Shown in pieces: positions 8,364 through 17,195 of a stretch of DNA of 64,000 nt (position 1 is the stretch's first letter; every line of letters starts with the position of its first letter). The notes beneath the pieces are model-generated. The model was not told the origin of the DNA, did not search any database, and saw only the letters and a program-made list of their open reading frames with translations. This DNA comes from Belnapia rosea (GTDB lineage: Bacteria > Pseudomonadota > Alphaproteobacteria > Acetobacterales > Acetobacteraceae), in the NCBI RefSeq assembly GCF_900101615.1, contig NZ_FMZX01000009.1:1-64000 (forward strand), in the 5' to 3' direction. A program made the translations under genes and the position numbers.

Positions 8364-8394
8364 AGACCCGGGCTACACGACGTAGCCCGGGTCT
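8364..8394 (-). terminator. Perfect 13-bp hairpin, probable csp terminator
   Basis: AGACCCGGGCTAC and GTAGCCCGGGTCT pair without mismatch around a five-base loop. It lies just after the stop of the cold-shock gene (minus strand) and before the Rrf2 gene. No T-tract follows, so termination is likely but not certain. Confidence 0.6.
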
Positions 8395-8399
8395 CACGC

Positions 8400-9116
8400 C
8401 TACTCGCGGGTCAGAGTCGCCGCCTCGGGGCCTTTCTTGCCCTGGACGACCTTCATCACCACCGCTTGGCCCTCGGCCAGCGGGGTCAGGCCGCTACGCT
8501 CCAGCGCGGTGGCGTGAACGAACACGTCGCGGCCGCCGCCCTCAGGGGAGACGAAGCCGAAGCCCTTCTCCGGGCTGTACCACTTCACCGTGCCGCGCAT
8601 TTCCTGCGCGTCACCCTGCGGCATGAAGCCGCCACCACCGCCCGGGCTACGCGGCGGACGCGGGCTGCCGAAGCCGCCCCCGCCACCGGCGCCGCCATAG
8701 CCACCGGCCATGGCACCACCGCCACTACGTGGCGCCTGAGCTTCACCAGGGCTGGTGATCTCGAGCACCTCGGTGACCTGCTGGCCCTTCTGGCCAGGCC
8801 CGACCCGCACGCGCAGCCCCGCACCCGGGTTGACCGCATCCGCGCCCACCCGCTGCAACACCGAGACGTGCAGGAAGGCATCGCCCGAGCCATCGCCCAG
8901 CTCGACGAAGCCGAAGCCCTTCTCGGGGTTGAACCACTTCACCGTGGCCTTCAGTTCCGGCCCGGAGGCGAAGACCGAGGGTGCCCGCGAGATCGGCGGG
9001 CCGCCACTCGAGAAGCTGGGCGGCGGCGGGGCCCAGCCGCCCCCGAAATCGGGTGTATCGTCGTCGAAGCCGCGCTTGCGGGGCTTACGGGGGCGCCAGC
9101 TCTCGTTCTTGGCCAT
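8400..9116 (-). CDS. Cold-shock protein with two CSD domains
   Basis: A 238-aa RNA/DNA-binding protein. CSD1 spans about 56-121 with RNP1 KGFGFV at 66-71 and RNP2-like FLHVS at 81-85. A glycine/proline-rich linker spans 130-168. CSD2 spans about 173-237 with KGFGFV at 184-189 and VFVHA at 198-202. Such double-CSD proteins are common in alphaproteobacteria as RNA chaperones. The start MAKNESWRPRK is chosen because a basic N-terminal tail and a GAAGAG site precede it; the open frame runs to 9212 but without family match. The 204-base gap upstream (9117-9320) leaves room for the long 5' leader typical of cold-shock mRNAs. Confidence 0.92.
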   Translation of the reverse strand: MAKNESWRPRKPRKRGFDDDTPDFGGGWAPPPPSFSSGGPPISRAPSVFASGPELKATVKWFNPEKGFGFVELGDGSGDAFLHVSVLQRVGADAVNPGAGLRVRVGPGQKGQQVTEVLEITSPGEAQAPRSGGGAMAGGYGGAGGGGGFGSPRPPRSPGGGGGFMPQGDAQEMRGTVKWYSPEKGFGFVSPEGGGRDVFVHATALERSGLTPLAEGQAVVMKVVQGKKGPEAATLTRE

Positions 9117-9320
9117 ATCGGAAACTCTTCGGTGCTCCTGCAGCCATGCCCCTTCCTTGGTGCATGGCCCGCCGCCCCGGCTCCGGAGGAACCGAGATCC
9201 GGCGATTGGCAAAACTCGCGGTACAGCGCCCCGCGGTCAAGGGGCAGTTCGGCGCAAGAGCGATGACAGGCGCATAAATCGCAATCGGCACCCCCAGCCG
9301 GGGTCCGAAGGGTACGGGAT

Positions 9321-10721
9321 TCAACGCCGGGGCGAATTAAATTGGTAGGGTGCCGCCGTCGTCACCAGCGGGTCGAGCGCCAGGCGATGCTCGAGCGGCG
9401 GAAAGGCACGGCTGCGGCAATCGAGCCGGTCGCAGAGCCGGCAGGATAGCCCGATGCCGACCATCGCCTTCTCCAGGTCGATGCCATCGCCATAGACCAC
9501 CTCCGGCGCGCGGGAGAGATCGCAGCCCATGGCGACCACCTGCACCGCCGCCGGCTCACCCCAGCGGGTCGGCGCGCCCTGCACGGTGCGGGCGAAGCAC
9601 AGGAAGGTGCCGCCATCCGGCAACTGCGCGAGTTGCACCCGCACCTGGCCCGGCGTGGCGAAAGCGTGGTGTACGATCCATTTTGGGCAGCTTCCGCCGA
9701 AGCGGGCGAAGGGGAAGCCGGCAGCGCTGAAACGCTTGTCGACATTCCCGGCCGGGTCGACGCGGAGGAAGAAGAAGGGCACGCCCCGTGCGCCCTCGCG
9801 CTGCAGGGTGGTCAGACGATGGCAAGCCTGCTCGAAGGAGACGCCAAAGCGCGCGGCGAGCGCCTCCACATCATGGCGCAGACCCCGCGCCGCCGCGGCG
9901 AAGCCGGCATAGGGCATCAGCAGCGCACCGGCGGCATAGTTCAGCAGGCCGATACGGATCAGTGCCGCCGCTTCCGGGCTTGATGGCTCGAATCCGCCGA
10001 GCGCTGCCTGCACAGCCTCCCCCGCTTCAAGCAGCATGAGCTGGAAGGCGAGGTGGAAGCCGCGGCTTTCCCGCGGCAGCGATTCCGATAAATCGAGCCG
10101 GCGCCCCGTCGGATCGTAGCGCCGGAGCGCGCCGGGCAGCGGGCCGACGACGACGGTCAGCCCATGCCGCTCGCGCAGCCGCTGCGCCACGGCATGGTTC
10201 ATCTCCGAGGGCAGTGAGGTGCGCATCTCAGCGGCGATTGCCTCAGCCTCCGCCTCCAGCAGGGGGAAATGGTTGGCGCGGTCATGGAAGAAGTCGCGCG
10301 CCTCCTCGGTCGGCAGCAGCAGGCGGCGGCCGGTTGGCAGGGCAATGCCGCCGCTATCCTCCCGCGCGACCCGCCAGGCACGATAGAGCGCCAGCATGGC
10401 CCGACCGGCCTGCGGGGCGCTGCCGGCGATGGTGGCGATCTCCTCCTCCGGGACCTCGTCGAGACCCAGCAGAGGGTCCGCCAGAACCTCGCGCAGCCCC
10501 GTCTCCAGCGCCTTCTCGCGGATGCCGGAGAGAGCCGCGATGTCCACCTGCAAGGCTTCGGTCAGCTTGATGAGCAGGCTGGCCGTGACGGCGCGCTGGT
10601 CGTGTTCGATTAGGTTGAGATAGCTGGCCGAGATGCCAAGGCGCGCGGCCAATGCCTGTTGGGCCAGACCTCGCTCCTGCCGCAGGCGCCGGATGGTCCG
10701 GCCGATCAAGGCACGCGCCAC
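9321..10721 (-). CDS. ScfR/RamB-like XRE regulator with IrrE/ImmA-type domain
   Basis: A 466-aa regulator. Residues 9-63 are a Cro/CI helix-turn-helix (RQERGLAQQALAARLGISAS, then YLNLIE). A central region resembles the ImmA/IrrE domain, and a C-terminal DUF2083-type domain contains FPFARFGGSCPKW and cysteine-rich GLSCRLCDRLDC. The architecture matches short-chain fatty-acid/glyoxylate regulators (RamB, ScfR). It is divergent from isocitrate lyase, supporting control of the glyoxylate shunt (inference). Start is GTG at 10719-10721, with an AAAGGA site upstream. The HExxH zinc site is not evident, so the domain probably acts as a sensor rather than a protease. Confidence 0.9.
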   Translation of the reverse strand: MARALIGRTIRRLRQERGLAQQALAARLGISASYLNLIEHDQRAVTASLLIKLTEALQVDIAALSGIREKALETGLREVLADPLLGLDEVPEEEIATIAGSAPQAGRAMLALYRAWRVAREDSGGIALPTGRRLLLPTEEARDFFHDRANHFPLLEAEAEAIAAEMRTSLPSEMNHAVAQRLRERHGLTVVVGPLPGALRRYDPTGRRLDLSESLPRESRGFHLAFQLMLLEAGEAVQAALGGFEPSSPEAAALIRIGLLNYAAGALLMPYAGFAAAARGLRHDVEALAARFGVSFEQACHRLTTLQREGARGVPFFFLRVDPAGNVDKRFSAAGFPFARFGGSCPKWIVHHAFATPGQVRVQLAQLPDGGTFLCFARTVQGAPTRWGEPAAVQVVAMGCDLSRAPEVVYGDGIDLEKAMVGIGLSCRLCDRLDCRSRAFPPLEHRLALDPLVTTAAPYQFNSPRR

Positions 10722-10819
10722 GCTTCACATCCTTTACATTTTTCCCCGCTTTTCTGTCATGACCACGACAGGTTTGCGGCTTTACAAGCGATCTACGTGC
10801 TGAACTCCGACCCGACAAT

Positions 10820-10832
10820 GTGAATTATTCAC
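10820..10832. promoter_or_regulatory. Palindrome GTGAATTATTCAC, candidate operator of aceA
   Basis: A perfect inverted repeat, GTGAA and TTCAC around TTA, lies 28 bases before the aceA start in the 138-base gap shared with the ScfR-like gene. Its position suits a repressor or activator site. It differs from the published RamB-type motif, so the binding protein is unknown. Confidence 0.4.
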
Positions 10833-10859
10833 TCGTCTACAAGACGTGACGGATGGGAG

Positions 10860-12209
10860 ATGCCGATGCACCAGATACCTGCCCCCTGCTTTGCACCTGA
10901 TGGCAGCCTTGGGGGCGACAGGCCGGAACCTGGCCGCTTCGATGGCATCCGCCGCGACTACAGCCTGGCCGATGTTGCGCGCCTCGCCGGCAGCTTTCGC
11001 ATCCAGCACACCCTGGCCGACCGTGGTGCGCGCCGCCTCTGGCAACTGCTGAAGACAGAGCCCTATGTGAACACCCTTGGCGCGCTGACCGGCATGCAGG
11101 CGCTTCAGCAGGTGAAGGCGGGGCTGAAGGCGATCTACCTATCCGGCTGGCAAGTGGCGGCCGATGCCAACACCGCCGGCACCATGTATCCGGACCAGTC
11201 GCTCTACCCGGTCGACAGCGTTCCCAGCGTTGTGCGGCGCATCAACAATGCGCTGCGCCGGGCCGACCAGATCGCGGTGCAAGAAGGCAAGGGGGATACG
11301 ACCCACTACGTGGCGCCGATCGTCGCCGATGCCGAGGCCGGCTTCGGTGGGGCGCTGAACGCCTATGAGCTCATGCGGGCGATGATCGAGGCCGGCGCCG
11401 CCGGCGTGCATTTCGAGGACCAGCTGGCCTCTGAGAAGAAATGCGGCCATCTCGGCGGCAAGGTGCTGGTGCCGATCAGCCAGCATATCCGCACATTGAA
11501 TGCCGCCCGCCTTGCCGCGGATGTGGAGGGTGTGCCGACCGTGCTGCTCTGCCGCACCGATGCGGAGAGCGCGCAGCTGCTGACCAGCGATGTCGACGAG
11601 CGAGACCGCCCCTTCATCGACACCGAGCGGACGCCGGAAGGCTTCTTCCGCATCAAACCTGGAATGGGCAAGCGGTATGCGACCGCCCGCAGCCTCGCCT
11701 ACGCGCCTTATGCCGACCTGCTCTGGTGGGAAACCTCCGACCCCGACCTCGATGATGCACGGGAATTCGCCGAGGCAATCCACCGCGAGTATCCGGGCAA
11801 GCTCCTCGCGTACAACTGCTCGCCGAGCTTCAACTGGCAGCGGAAGATGGGGATCGAGGCGGCGACGCGCTTCCAGCGCGAGCTCGGTGCCATGGGCTAC
11901 AAATTCCAGTTCGTGACCCTGGCCGGCTTCCACAGCCTGAACCTGTCCATGTTCAAGCTGGCACGCGGCTACAAGGATCGCGGCATGGGCGCCTATTCCG
12001 AGCTGCAGCAGGCGGAATTCGCGGCCGAGGCGGATGGCTTCACCGCCATCCGCCACCAGCGCGAGGTCGGCGTCGGCTATTTCGACGCGGTCGCCACCGC
12101 GGCGGGCGGCGGCCACTCGAGCACCACCGCGCTGGCGACCAGCACCGAAGCCGCGCAGTTCCACGACCAGGATCACGCGCCCGCGCGCGAGGCTGCCCCG
12201 GCGAAGTGA
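10860..12209 (+). CDS. aceA: Isocitrate lyase
   Basis: Cleaves isocitrate to glyoxylate and succinate, the entry of the glyoxylate shunt used on acetate and fatty acids. 449 aa, close to the bacterial norm. The catalytic signature KKCGH has Cys at about residue 195. [17 protein letters not shown] and the early [27 protein letters not shown] stretch match the family. Two ATGs are possible, 10860 and 10866; the second is better placed after GGGAGA. The divergent ScfR-like gene and the palindrome upstream suggest carbon-source control. Malate synthase is not in the window. Confidence 0.97.
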   Translation: MPMHQIPAPCFAPDGSLGGDRPEPGRFDGIRRDYSLADVARLAGSFRIQHTLADRGARRLWQLLKTEPYVNTLGALTGMQALQQVKAGLKAIYLSGWQVAADANTAGTMYPDQSLYPVDSVPSVVRRINNALRRADQIAVQEGKGDTTHYVAPIVADAEAGFGGALNAYELMRAMIEAGAAGVHFEDQLASEKKCGHLGGKVLVPISQHIRTLNAARLAADVEGVPTVLLCRTDAESAQLLTSDVDERDRPFIDTERTPEGFFRIKPGMGKRYATARSLAYAPYADLLWWETSDPDLDDAREFAEAIHREYPGKLLAYNCSPSFNWQRKMGIEAATRFQRELGAMGYKFQFVTLAGFHSLNLSMFKLARGYKDRGMGAYSELQQAEFAAEADGFTAIRHQREVGVGYFDAVATAAGGGHSSTTALATSTEAAQFHDQDHAPAREAAPAK

Positions 12210-12264
12210 GAGCAGGCCCCGCACCTTCGTGCGGGGCCACCCCCAACCCAAAGGAAGACGCCCC

Positions 12265-12453
12265 ATGTCCCACGATGATTCCGACGACGGCCTGATGCAC
12301 GCCCGTGATTGGGAGGCCGAGCCGACACCCTGGCGCGAGGAGCAGCTAGCCGAGCCGGATGGCCATGCCGTCGCCGATGACGGTTACGACGATGGCTTGG
12401 TCCATGACCATGGCTGGGCCTGCTCGGAGCGAGGTCGCATGGCACACCGCTGA
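12265..12453 (+). CDS. Small acidic protein with duplicated DDGL(M/V)H motif
   Basis: 62 residues, very acidic, starting MSHDDSDDGLMHARDWE after an AAGGAAG site. The motif DDGL-x-H-x-x-x-W occurs twice: SDDGLMHARDW at 6-16 and YDDGLVHDHGWA at 41-52. It has no signal peptide or membrane helix. It is 55 bases downstream of aceA and may share its transcript. No function is known to me; the regular spacing of His, Asp and Trp suggests metal or protein binding (speculative). Confidence 0.6.
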   Translation: MSHDDSDDGLMHARDWEAEPTPWREEQLAEPDGHAVADDGYDDGLVHDHGWACSERGRMAHR

Positions 12454-12468
12454 ACAACCCTGGTCGGG

Positions 12469-13113
12469 CTATTCGACCAGGCTCGCCGCCAGACTCACCG
12501 CCGCCGCCAGGATGACGGCGTTGAACATGAAGGCGACCAGCGCATGCGTCAGCGTGAGCTTGCGCAACAGCCGGTCGGTTACCGCGACGTCGGAGGTCTG
12601 GAAGGTCATCCCGATGGTGAAGGCGAAATAGAGGAAGTCGCTGAACTCCGGCCTCTCCTCGCCTTCCGGCCCTTGCGGAAAGTCGAGCCCGCGGCCCCCA
12701 GCCTGCCAGTACTCATGGGCATAGCGCACCGCGAAGAGGTGATGCACGAAGACTCAGGACAGTCCGATGGTGAGGAGGGCAAGGGTGATCTGCCCAGGCC
12801 CCGGCTTGCCCTCGGCCGAGGCCAGGTACCAGACCACCGCGCCGATCGAGGCAATGGCGGCGGCCAGGCTCGCGGACAGCACCGCCGTCTCGCCCTCGTC
12901 CAGTTCTTCGGCCCGGCGGCGGATGGATTCCGGTGTGGCCCGCTGCATCAGTGCAAAGGTCGGGATCGTATGGCCCAGCGCTGCGGCGCACCAGCCAAGC
13001 AGCACCGCGCTTGGCTCCTGGATGCCAATCATCCAGGCAGAGACTCCAACCAGCAGGCCGAGCGCCGCAGCAGCCAACAGGACCGGGCGGCGGCGCAGCC
13101 CGCTGAACATCAT
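12469..13113 (-). pseudogene. DUF1345 membrane protein with an in-frame TGA
   Basis: Starting at ATG 13111-13113, which overlaps the upstream dehydratase stop (ATGA). The reading frame encodes two N-terminal helices (LLAAAALGLLVGVSAWM, LLGWCAAALGHTIPTFALM), a central helix pair, then LLTIGLS, a TGA at 12754-12756, and continues in the same frame with VFVHHLFAVRYAHEYW. Family members have Trp at this position (I-S-W-x-F-V-H), so TGG has become TGA by one base. Without the stop the protein would be 214 aa, the normal DUF1345 length. The function of the family is unknown (inner membrane). Confidence 0.85.
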
Positions 13114-14093
13114 GCGGCGGCCTGAAGGGCCTGGGCAAAGACTGCTCCATCGACATTGCCGCCACTGAGGACGATGCCGCAGCATCGCCCCTGCACCGCG
13201 AGCTTGCCGGCCAGCAGCGCCGCCAAGGCCACCGCCCCGCCCGGCTCGACGACCAGCTTGAGATGCTCGAAGGCGAAGCGCATGGCGCGGAAGACCTCGG
13301 CCGGCGTCACCACCAGCCCGCCCGCCAGCCTCGCCCGGTTGATGGCGAAGGTGAGCTCGCCCGGCCGCGGCGCCAGCAGCGCATCGCACAGCCCCTCGCC
13401 CTGCCCGTCATTCGCCAGCCGCTCCCCAACGGCGAGGCTACGGCGCGTGTCGTCCCAGCCCTCCGGCTCGACCGCCCAGACCTCGGCTGCAGGCGCCAGC
13501 GCCTCCATCGCCAGGGCACAGCCGGCGATCAGCCCGCCGCCGCCGGTGCAGACGGCAAGCGCATCGAGCGTGAGGCCCGCCGCGCCTGCGTCCTCCACCA
13601 GTTCCATCGCCAGCGTGCCCTGGCCGGCAATGACATGCGGATCGTCGAAAGGTGGGATGAAGGTCCCGCCATGCTTCGCCACCAGCTGCGCGGCGAGTGC
13701 CTCGCGATCCACGGTGTGGCGGTCGAACAGCACGATGTCGGCACCCCAGCGGCGCGTCGCCTCCCGCTTGATGATGGCGCCATCCGCGGGCATGGCGATG
13801 ACGGCCGGCATGCCGAGCTGATGGGCCGCGCAGGCCGTGGCCTGGGCGTGGTTACCGGATGAGTAGGTCACGACCCCGGCGCGCCGCGCGGCTGGGTCCA
13901 GCAGCAGTGCCGCGTTGGTCGCGCCACGCAGCTTGAAGCTGCCGGTACGTTGCAATGGCTCCGGTTTCACCAGGATGGTGCCGCCGGTCAGCTCATCGAG
14001 CAGCGGGTGGCGCAGCATGGGCGTGCGGATGATACAGCCGCGCAGCCGGGCGGCGGCAGCTTCGACATCGGCGAAGCCTGGCAGCGCGCTCAT
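13110..14093 (-). CDS. PLP-dependent serine/threonine dehydratase
   Basis: A 327-aa fold-type II PLP enzyme that deaminates hydroxy-amino acids to 2-oxo acids. SFKLRGATNA contains the Schiff-base lysine (Lys of FKLRG), SSGNHAQA is the asparagine loop, and CTGGGGLIAG is the phosphate loop. No C-terminal ACT regulatory domain is present, so it is the catabolic short type (as in threonine dehydratase, serine racemase or hydroxyaspartate dehydratase). ATG at 14091-14093 is chosen because it overlaps the upstream oxidoreductase stop and starts the conserved region; the longer frame upstream is antisense-like sequence. It is part of a coupled three-gene operon. Confidence 0.92.
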   Translation of the reverse strand: MSALPGFADVEAAAARLRGCIIRTPMLRHPLLDELTGGTILVKPEPLQRTGSFKLRGATNAALLLDPAARRAGVVTYSSGNHAQATACAAHQLGMPAVIAMPADGAIIKREATRRWGADIVLFDRHTVDREALAAQLVAKHGGTFIPPFDDPHVIAGQGTLAMELVEDAGAAGLTLDALAVCTGGGGLIAGCALAMEALAPAAEVWAVEPEGWDDTRRSLAVGERLANDGQGEGLCDALLAPRPGELTFAINRARLAGGLVVTPAEVFRAMRFAFEHLKLVVEPGGAVALAALLAGKLAVQGRCCGIVLSGGNVDGAVFAQALQAAA

Positions 14094-15208
14094 GGCGTGC
14101 CCTCGAAGCGAAGCGGGTCGCAGAGCGGCACAGCGGCTGCGACATCCGCATCGGGCGGCATGCCGTTGACCAGCGAGGCCAGCAGCCGGCCCGCAGCCGG
14201 GGCGGTCTGGATGCCGTAGCCGCCCTGGCCGACCATCCAGAAGAAGCCCGGCTCCCGCGCCGCGCCGATGGCGAGGCCCCGGTCCGGCGTGAAGCTGCGG
14301 AGCCCCGCCCATTTGTGCTCGATGCGGCCGACCGGGATGTCGAGCGCCTGCTGCATCCGGTCGATGGCGATAGCGACGTCCAGCTCGTCCGGTTGGGCAT
14401 CGAGCGGGGCGCTGTCGGTCTCATCGGCGGGTGAAACCATCAGCTTGCGCCGCGCCTCGGGCCGGGCATACCAGCTGTGGCCGGCATCGCCGAGTAGCGG
14501 CCAATCGGCACAGTCATGGGGGCCAGGGTTGATGATGCAGGCGGTGCGGCGCTTCGGCTGCAGACCGATGATAGGAATGCCGGCCAATGCCGCCACCTCG
14601 TCGCCCCAGGCACCAGCGGCATTCACCAGGACCGGCGCGCGATAGGTCTCACCCCCTACGGCCTCGGCATGCCAAAACCCGCCCCGGCGCCAGATGCGCC
14701 CGGCCCGCTGTCGCAGCGCCAAGGCGCCACCGCGTTGCCGAATGGCCCGCAGAAAGCCCTGGTGGATGGCGGCGACGTCCATGTCAAAGCAGTCGGTTTC
14801 GACCGCCGCCATGGCGGCATAGCCGCGCCGCAATGGCGGCACCAGGGCGTGCAGGGCCTCAAGCTCGAGCGGCCGGATATCGGCGCCGCCGGCGATCATG
14901 GCCTCCAGCACCGCGACCTGCTCAGGTGGGGCCAGATGCACGACATCCCGTGCCTGGATCAGCGGCGCATCGGCGAAGCCCGGGGGCGCCGAGTCGAAGA
15001 AAGCACGGGAGGCGGCGGTGAGGATCCGGGCATCGGGGCTGCCGTAATTGCGGATCCAAATCGCCGCTGAACGGCCGGTGGCATGGTAGCCGGCACTCTC
15101 CTCAGCCTCCAGCAGCACGACGCGACGGCTCGGCGCCAGATGGGCTGCCGCGGTGGCGCCGGCCATGCCAGCACCGATGACAATGGCCTCGAAGCTTTGG
15201 ATCTCCAT
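14090..15208 (-). CDS. FAD-dependent amino-acid oxidase/dehydrogenase-like protein (DAO family)
   Basis: 372 aa with the N-terminal dinucleotide fold IVIGAGMAGATAAAHL (GxGxxG), an ATGRSAAIW loop, a central substrate domain and a C-terminal GQGGYGIQTAPAAGRL FAD-closing motif. It resembles DadA/glycine-oxidase type flavoproteins that oxidise primary or secondary amino acids. It is first in an operon with a serine/threonine dehydratase and a DUF1345 membrane protein, each start overlapping the previous stop, which suggests catabolism of a D- or hydroxy-amino acid (inference). The exact substrate is not readable from sequence. Confidence 0.9.
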   Translation of the reverse strand: MEIQSFEAIVIGAGMAGATAAAHLAPSRRVVLLEAEESAGYHATGRSAAIWIRNYGSPDARILTAASRAFFDSAPPGFADAPLIQARDVVHLAPPEQVAVLEAMIAGGADIRPLELEALHALVPPLRRGYAAMAAVETDCFDMDVAAIHQGFLRAIRQRGGALALRQRAGRIWRRGGFWHAEAVGGETYRAPVLVNAAGAWGDEVAALAGIPIIGLQPKRRTACIINPGPHDCADWPLLGDAGHSWYARPEARRKLMVSPADETDSAPLDAQPDELDVAIAIDRMQQALDIPVGRIEHKWAGLRSFTPDRGLAIGAAREPGFFWMVGQGGYGIQTAPAAGRLLASLVNGMPPDADVAAAVPLCDPLRFEGTP

Positions 15209-15262
15209 GGCGCCATGGTTGCCGCGCGACGGATCGGCGGCAAGGGTTGGCGCCCGGCCGGG

Positions 15263-15592
15263 TCAGATATCCGGGCTTTGCCCACCGGGGCGGCGGTCGC
15301 CTGGCGCCTGCTCCCCGATTCGGCCACCATTGGTCTCGAGCGCCCGGGTCGCCTTCTCCACCATGTCCTCCTGAACCAGGAGGGAGACGAGGATGCCCTC
15401 GCCCCGGCCACCATCTCCATGGAAGCCATGATGCTGTTCGCTTCGCCGATCCTGGGTGCCGGCAGTGGCATTGTCCTCCCCCGCAGCCTGGACCTGGATT
15501 CGGTCGCGCTGGAGCTCAAGTTGCTGGACAAGGGTTTCGACCGCGCGCTCCGCTTCCGCACGCGAATCGAAGAGGCCGGTGATGGTGCGCAT
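15263..15592 (-). CDS. YflT/general-stress-protein-17M-like small protein
   Basis: 109 aa starting MRTITGLFDSRAEAERAVETL, the opening beta-alpha unit of the YflT domain (G-x-F-D-s-x-x-x-A-x-x-A-x-x-x-L). A second beta-alpha unit is LVSLLVQEDMVEKATRALE. A His/Gly-rich stretch (QHHGFHGDGGRG) lies between them, and the C-terminus is disordered. ATG 15590-15592 is chosen over upstream starts because an AAGGA site precedes it and the domain begins at Met. Homologues are stress-induced in Bacillus; the role here is unknown. Confidence 0.75.
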   Translation of the reverse strand: MRTITGLFDSRAEAERAVETLVQQLELQRDRIQVQAAGEDNATAGTQDRRSEQHHGFHGDGGRGEGILVSLLVQEDMVEKATRALETNGGRIGEQAPGDRRPGGQSPDI

Positions 15593-15772
15593 CGGGGTCG
15601 GTCCTTCTGACTGGATTGGCAGCCCCAACGGCCGGCCAGCCCCCACGTTCCCGCCACTACCATTGCTCCCCCGTTGTCATGTGCGCAGGGCTGAGCCACA
15701 GTCGTGCCCGGGACCGGGACAGGTCCGGACAGGGACAGGGCGGGTTTCCCGCCCCTGGGAAGGACGACAAGA

Positions 15773-17134
15773 ATGGTAGTCAAGGGAATGACCCGGCGCG
15801 GGGCACTGCGTTCGGGTGCCGGCGTGATGGCGGCCGGGTTGCTCGGCGCCCCCATGGTACATGCCCAGGGCACCGGCGGCAGCCTCCGCGTCGCCTTCTG
15901 GGACCACTGGGTGCCGACCGGCAATGACGCAATGCGCGCCCTGGTGACCGAATGGAGCCAGAAGAACCGGGTCGAGGTGACGCTCGACTTCATCAACACC
16001 ACCGGCAACCAGCTGCAGCTCGCCGGCGCGGCCCAGGCCCAGTCGAAGAGCGGCCACGACATCATCTCCCTCGCCCCATGGGATGTCGGCACCTATGCCT
16101 CGGTGCTCGAGCCGGTTGACGACGTCATCAACCGGCTGATCGCGAAATACGGGCCAATCAATCCGGTCGCCGAGTATCTGGCGAAGCGTGAAGGCGCCTG
16201 GCGCGGCGTGCCGGCCACCTCCGGCACCCAGAACAAGCCGGCCTGCGTCCGCTTCGACCTGATGCAGGAACATGCAGGCCTCGATGTGCGTGCCATGTGG
16301 CCGGCCAGCGGCCAGCCCGGCCCTGGCGCCGATCAGTGGACCTGGGACACCTTCCTCACCGCCGCCGAGAAATGCGGCAAGGCCGGCTTTCCCTTCGGCC
16401 TGCCGATGGGCGCCTTCTCGGATGCCGTCGACTGGGTCGGCGCGCTTTTCGCCAGCTATGGCGCATCGATGATGGATGAGAAGGGCAAGCCAACCGTCCG
16501 CAACAATCCGAAGCTGCGCACGGCCATCGAATATGCGGTGCGGCTCTCGAAGACGCTGCCGAACGACGTCTGGGCCTGGGATGATGCCTCGAACAACCGG
16601 GCGCTGATCTCCGGCAAGTCGGCCCTGGTATTCAACCCGCCCTCCGCCTGGGCAGTCGCCAAGCGGGACCAGCCGCAGGTCGCCGAGAAATGCTGGACCA
16701 TCCCGATGCCGGCCGGGCCGGAGGGGCGCTTCCTCGCCTATCTGCCCTGGACCTCGGGTATCTGGAATTTCGGCCGCAACAAGCAGACGGCGAAGGCGCT
16801 GCTGGAATTCCTTGGCGAACGCAGCTCGGCCGAGGCGCTGACCAGCAAGACCAGCGGCTACGACATCCCGCCCTTCGAGACCATGACCGACTTCAAGATC
16901 TGGGAGACCGAGGGCCCGCCGGTTGGCACGGTCTACAACTACCCACTGAAGCCCCACCACAAGGCGAAACCCTCCATCGCCTTTGCACCTGCACCGGGCG
17001 AGTTTGCCGCGCAGATGTATGTCCAGGCGCTGAACACCAAGGTCATCGCCCGGGTGGCGCAGGGCGGCGACACGGTGGACCAGGCGCTCGGCTGGCTCGA
17101 GCGTGAGTTGACGACGATCGTCCGCGGCGGCTGA
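15773..17134 (+). CDS. Carbohydrate-type ABC transporter substrate-binding protein
   Basis: A 453-aa family-1 extracellular binding protein. A Tat-like leader (MTRRGALRSGAGVMAAGLLG, then APMVHAQ) is followed by the mature start SLRVAFWDHW and the family's long two-lobe fold. GKSALVFNPPSAWAVAK and WTSGIWNFGRNKQTAKALLEFL are typical of the C-terminal lobe. The start at 15773 follows GGGAAGGA. It heads a complete importer (receptor, two permeases, ATPase) transcribed together to 20145. The ligand is likely a sugar, polyol or glycerol-phosphate-like solute by family, but cannot be fixed. Confidence 0.92.
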   Translation: MVVKGMTRRGALRSGAGVMAAGLLGAPMVHAQGTGGSLRVAFWDHWVPTGNDAMRALVTEWSQKNRVEVTLDFINTTGNQLQLAGAAQAQSKSGHDIISLAPWDVGTYASVLEPVDDVINRLIAKYGPINPVAEYLAKREGAWRGVPATSGTQNKPACVRFDLMQEHAGLDVRAMWPASGQPGPGADQWTWDTFLTAAEKCGKAGFPFGLPMGAFSDAVDWVGALFASYGASMMDEKGKPTVRNNPKLRTAIEYAVRLSKTLPNDVWAWDDASNNRALISGKSALVFNPPSAWAVAKRDQPQVAEKCWTIPMPAGPEGRFLAYLPWTSGIWNFGRNKQTAKALLEFLGERSSAEALTSKTSGYDIPPFETMTDFKIWETEGPPVGTVYNYPLKPHHKAKPSIAFAPAPGEFAAQMYVQALNTKVIARVAQGGDTVDQALGWLERELTTIVRGG

Positions 17135-17195
17135 CGATCACGGGCGGGCGGCAATGGCCGCCTGCCCGGCTTGCCGCAATCAGGGAGGTTTCATC

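Noticed and set aside
12754-12756. TGA read as selenocysteine or tryptophan
   Set aside because: No SECIS-like hairpin or selenium-related gene is seen, and all other Trp positions use TGG. A point mutation or error is simpler.
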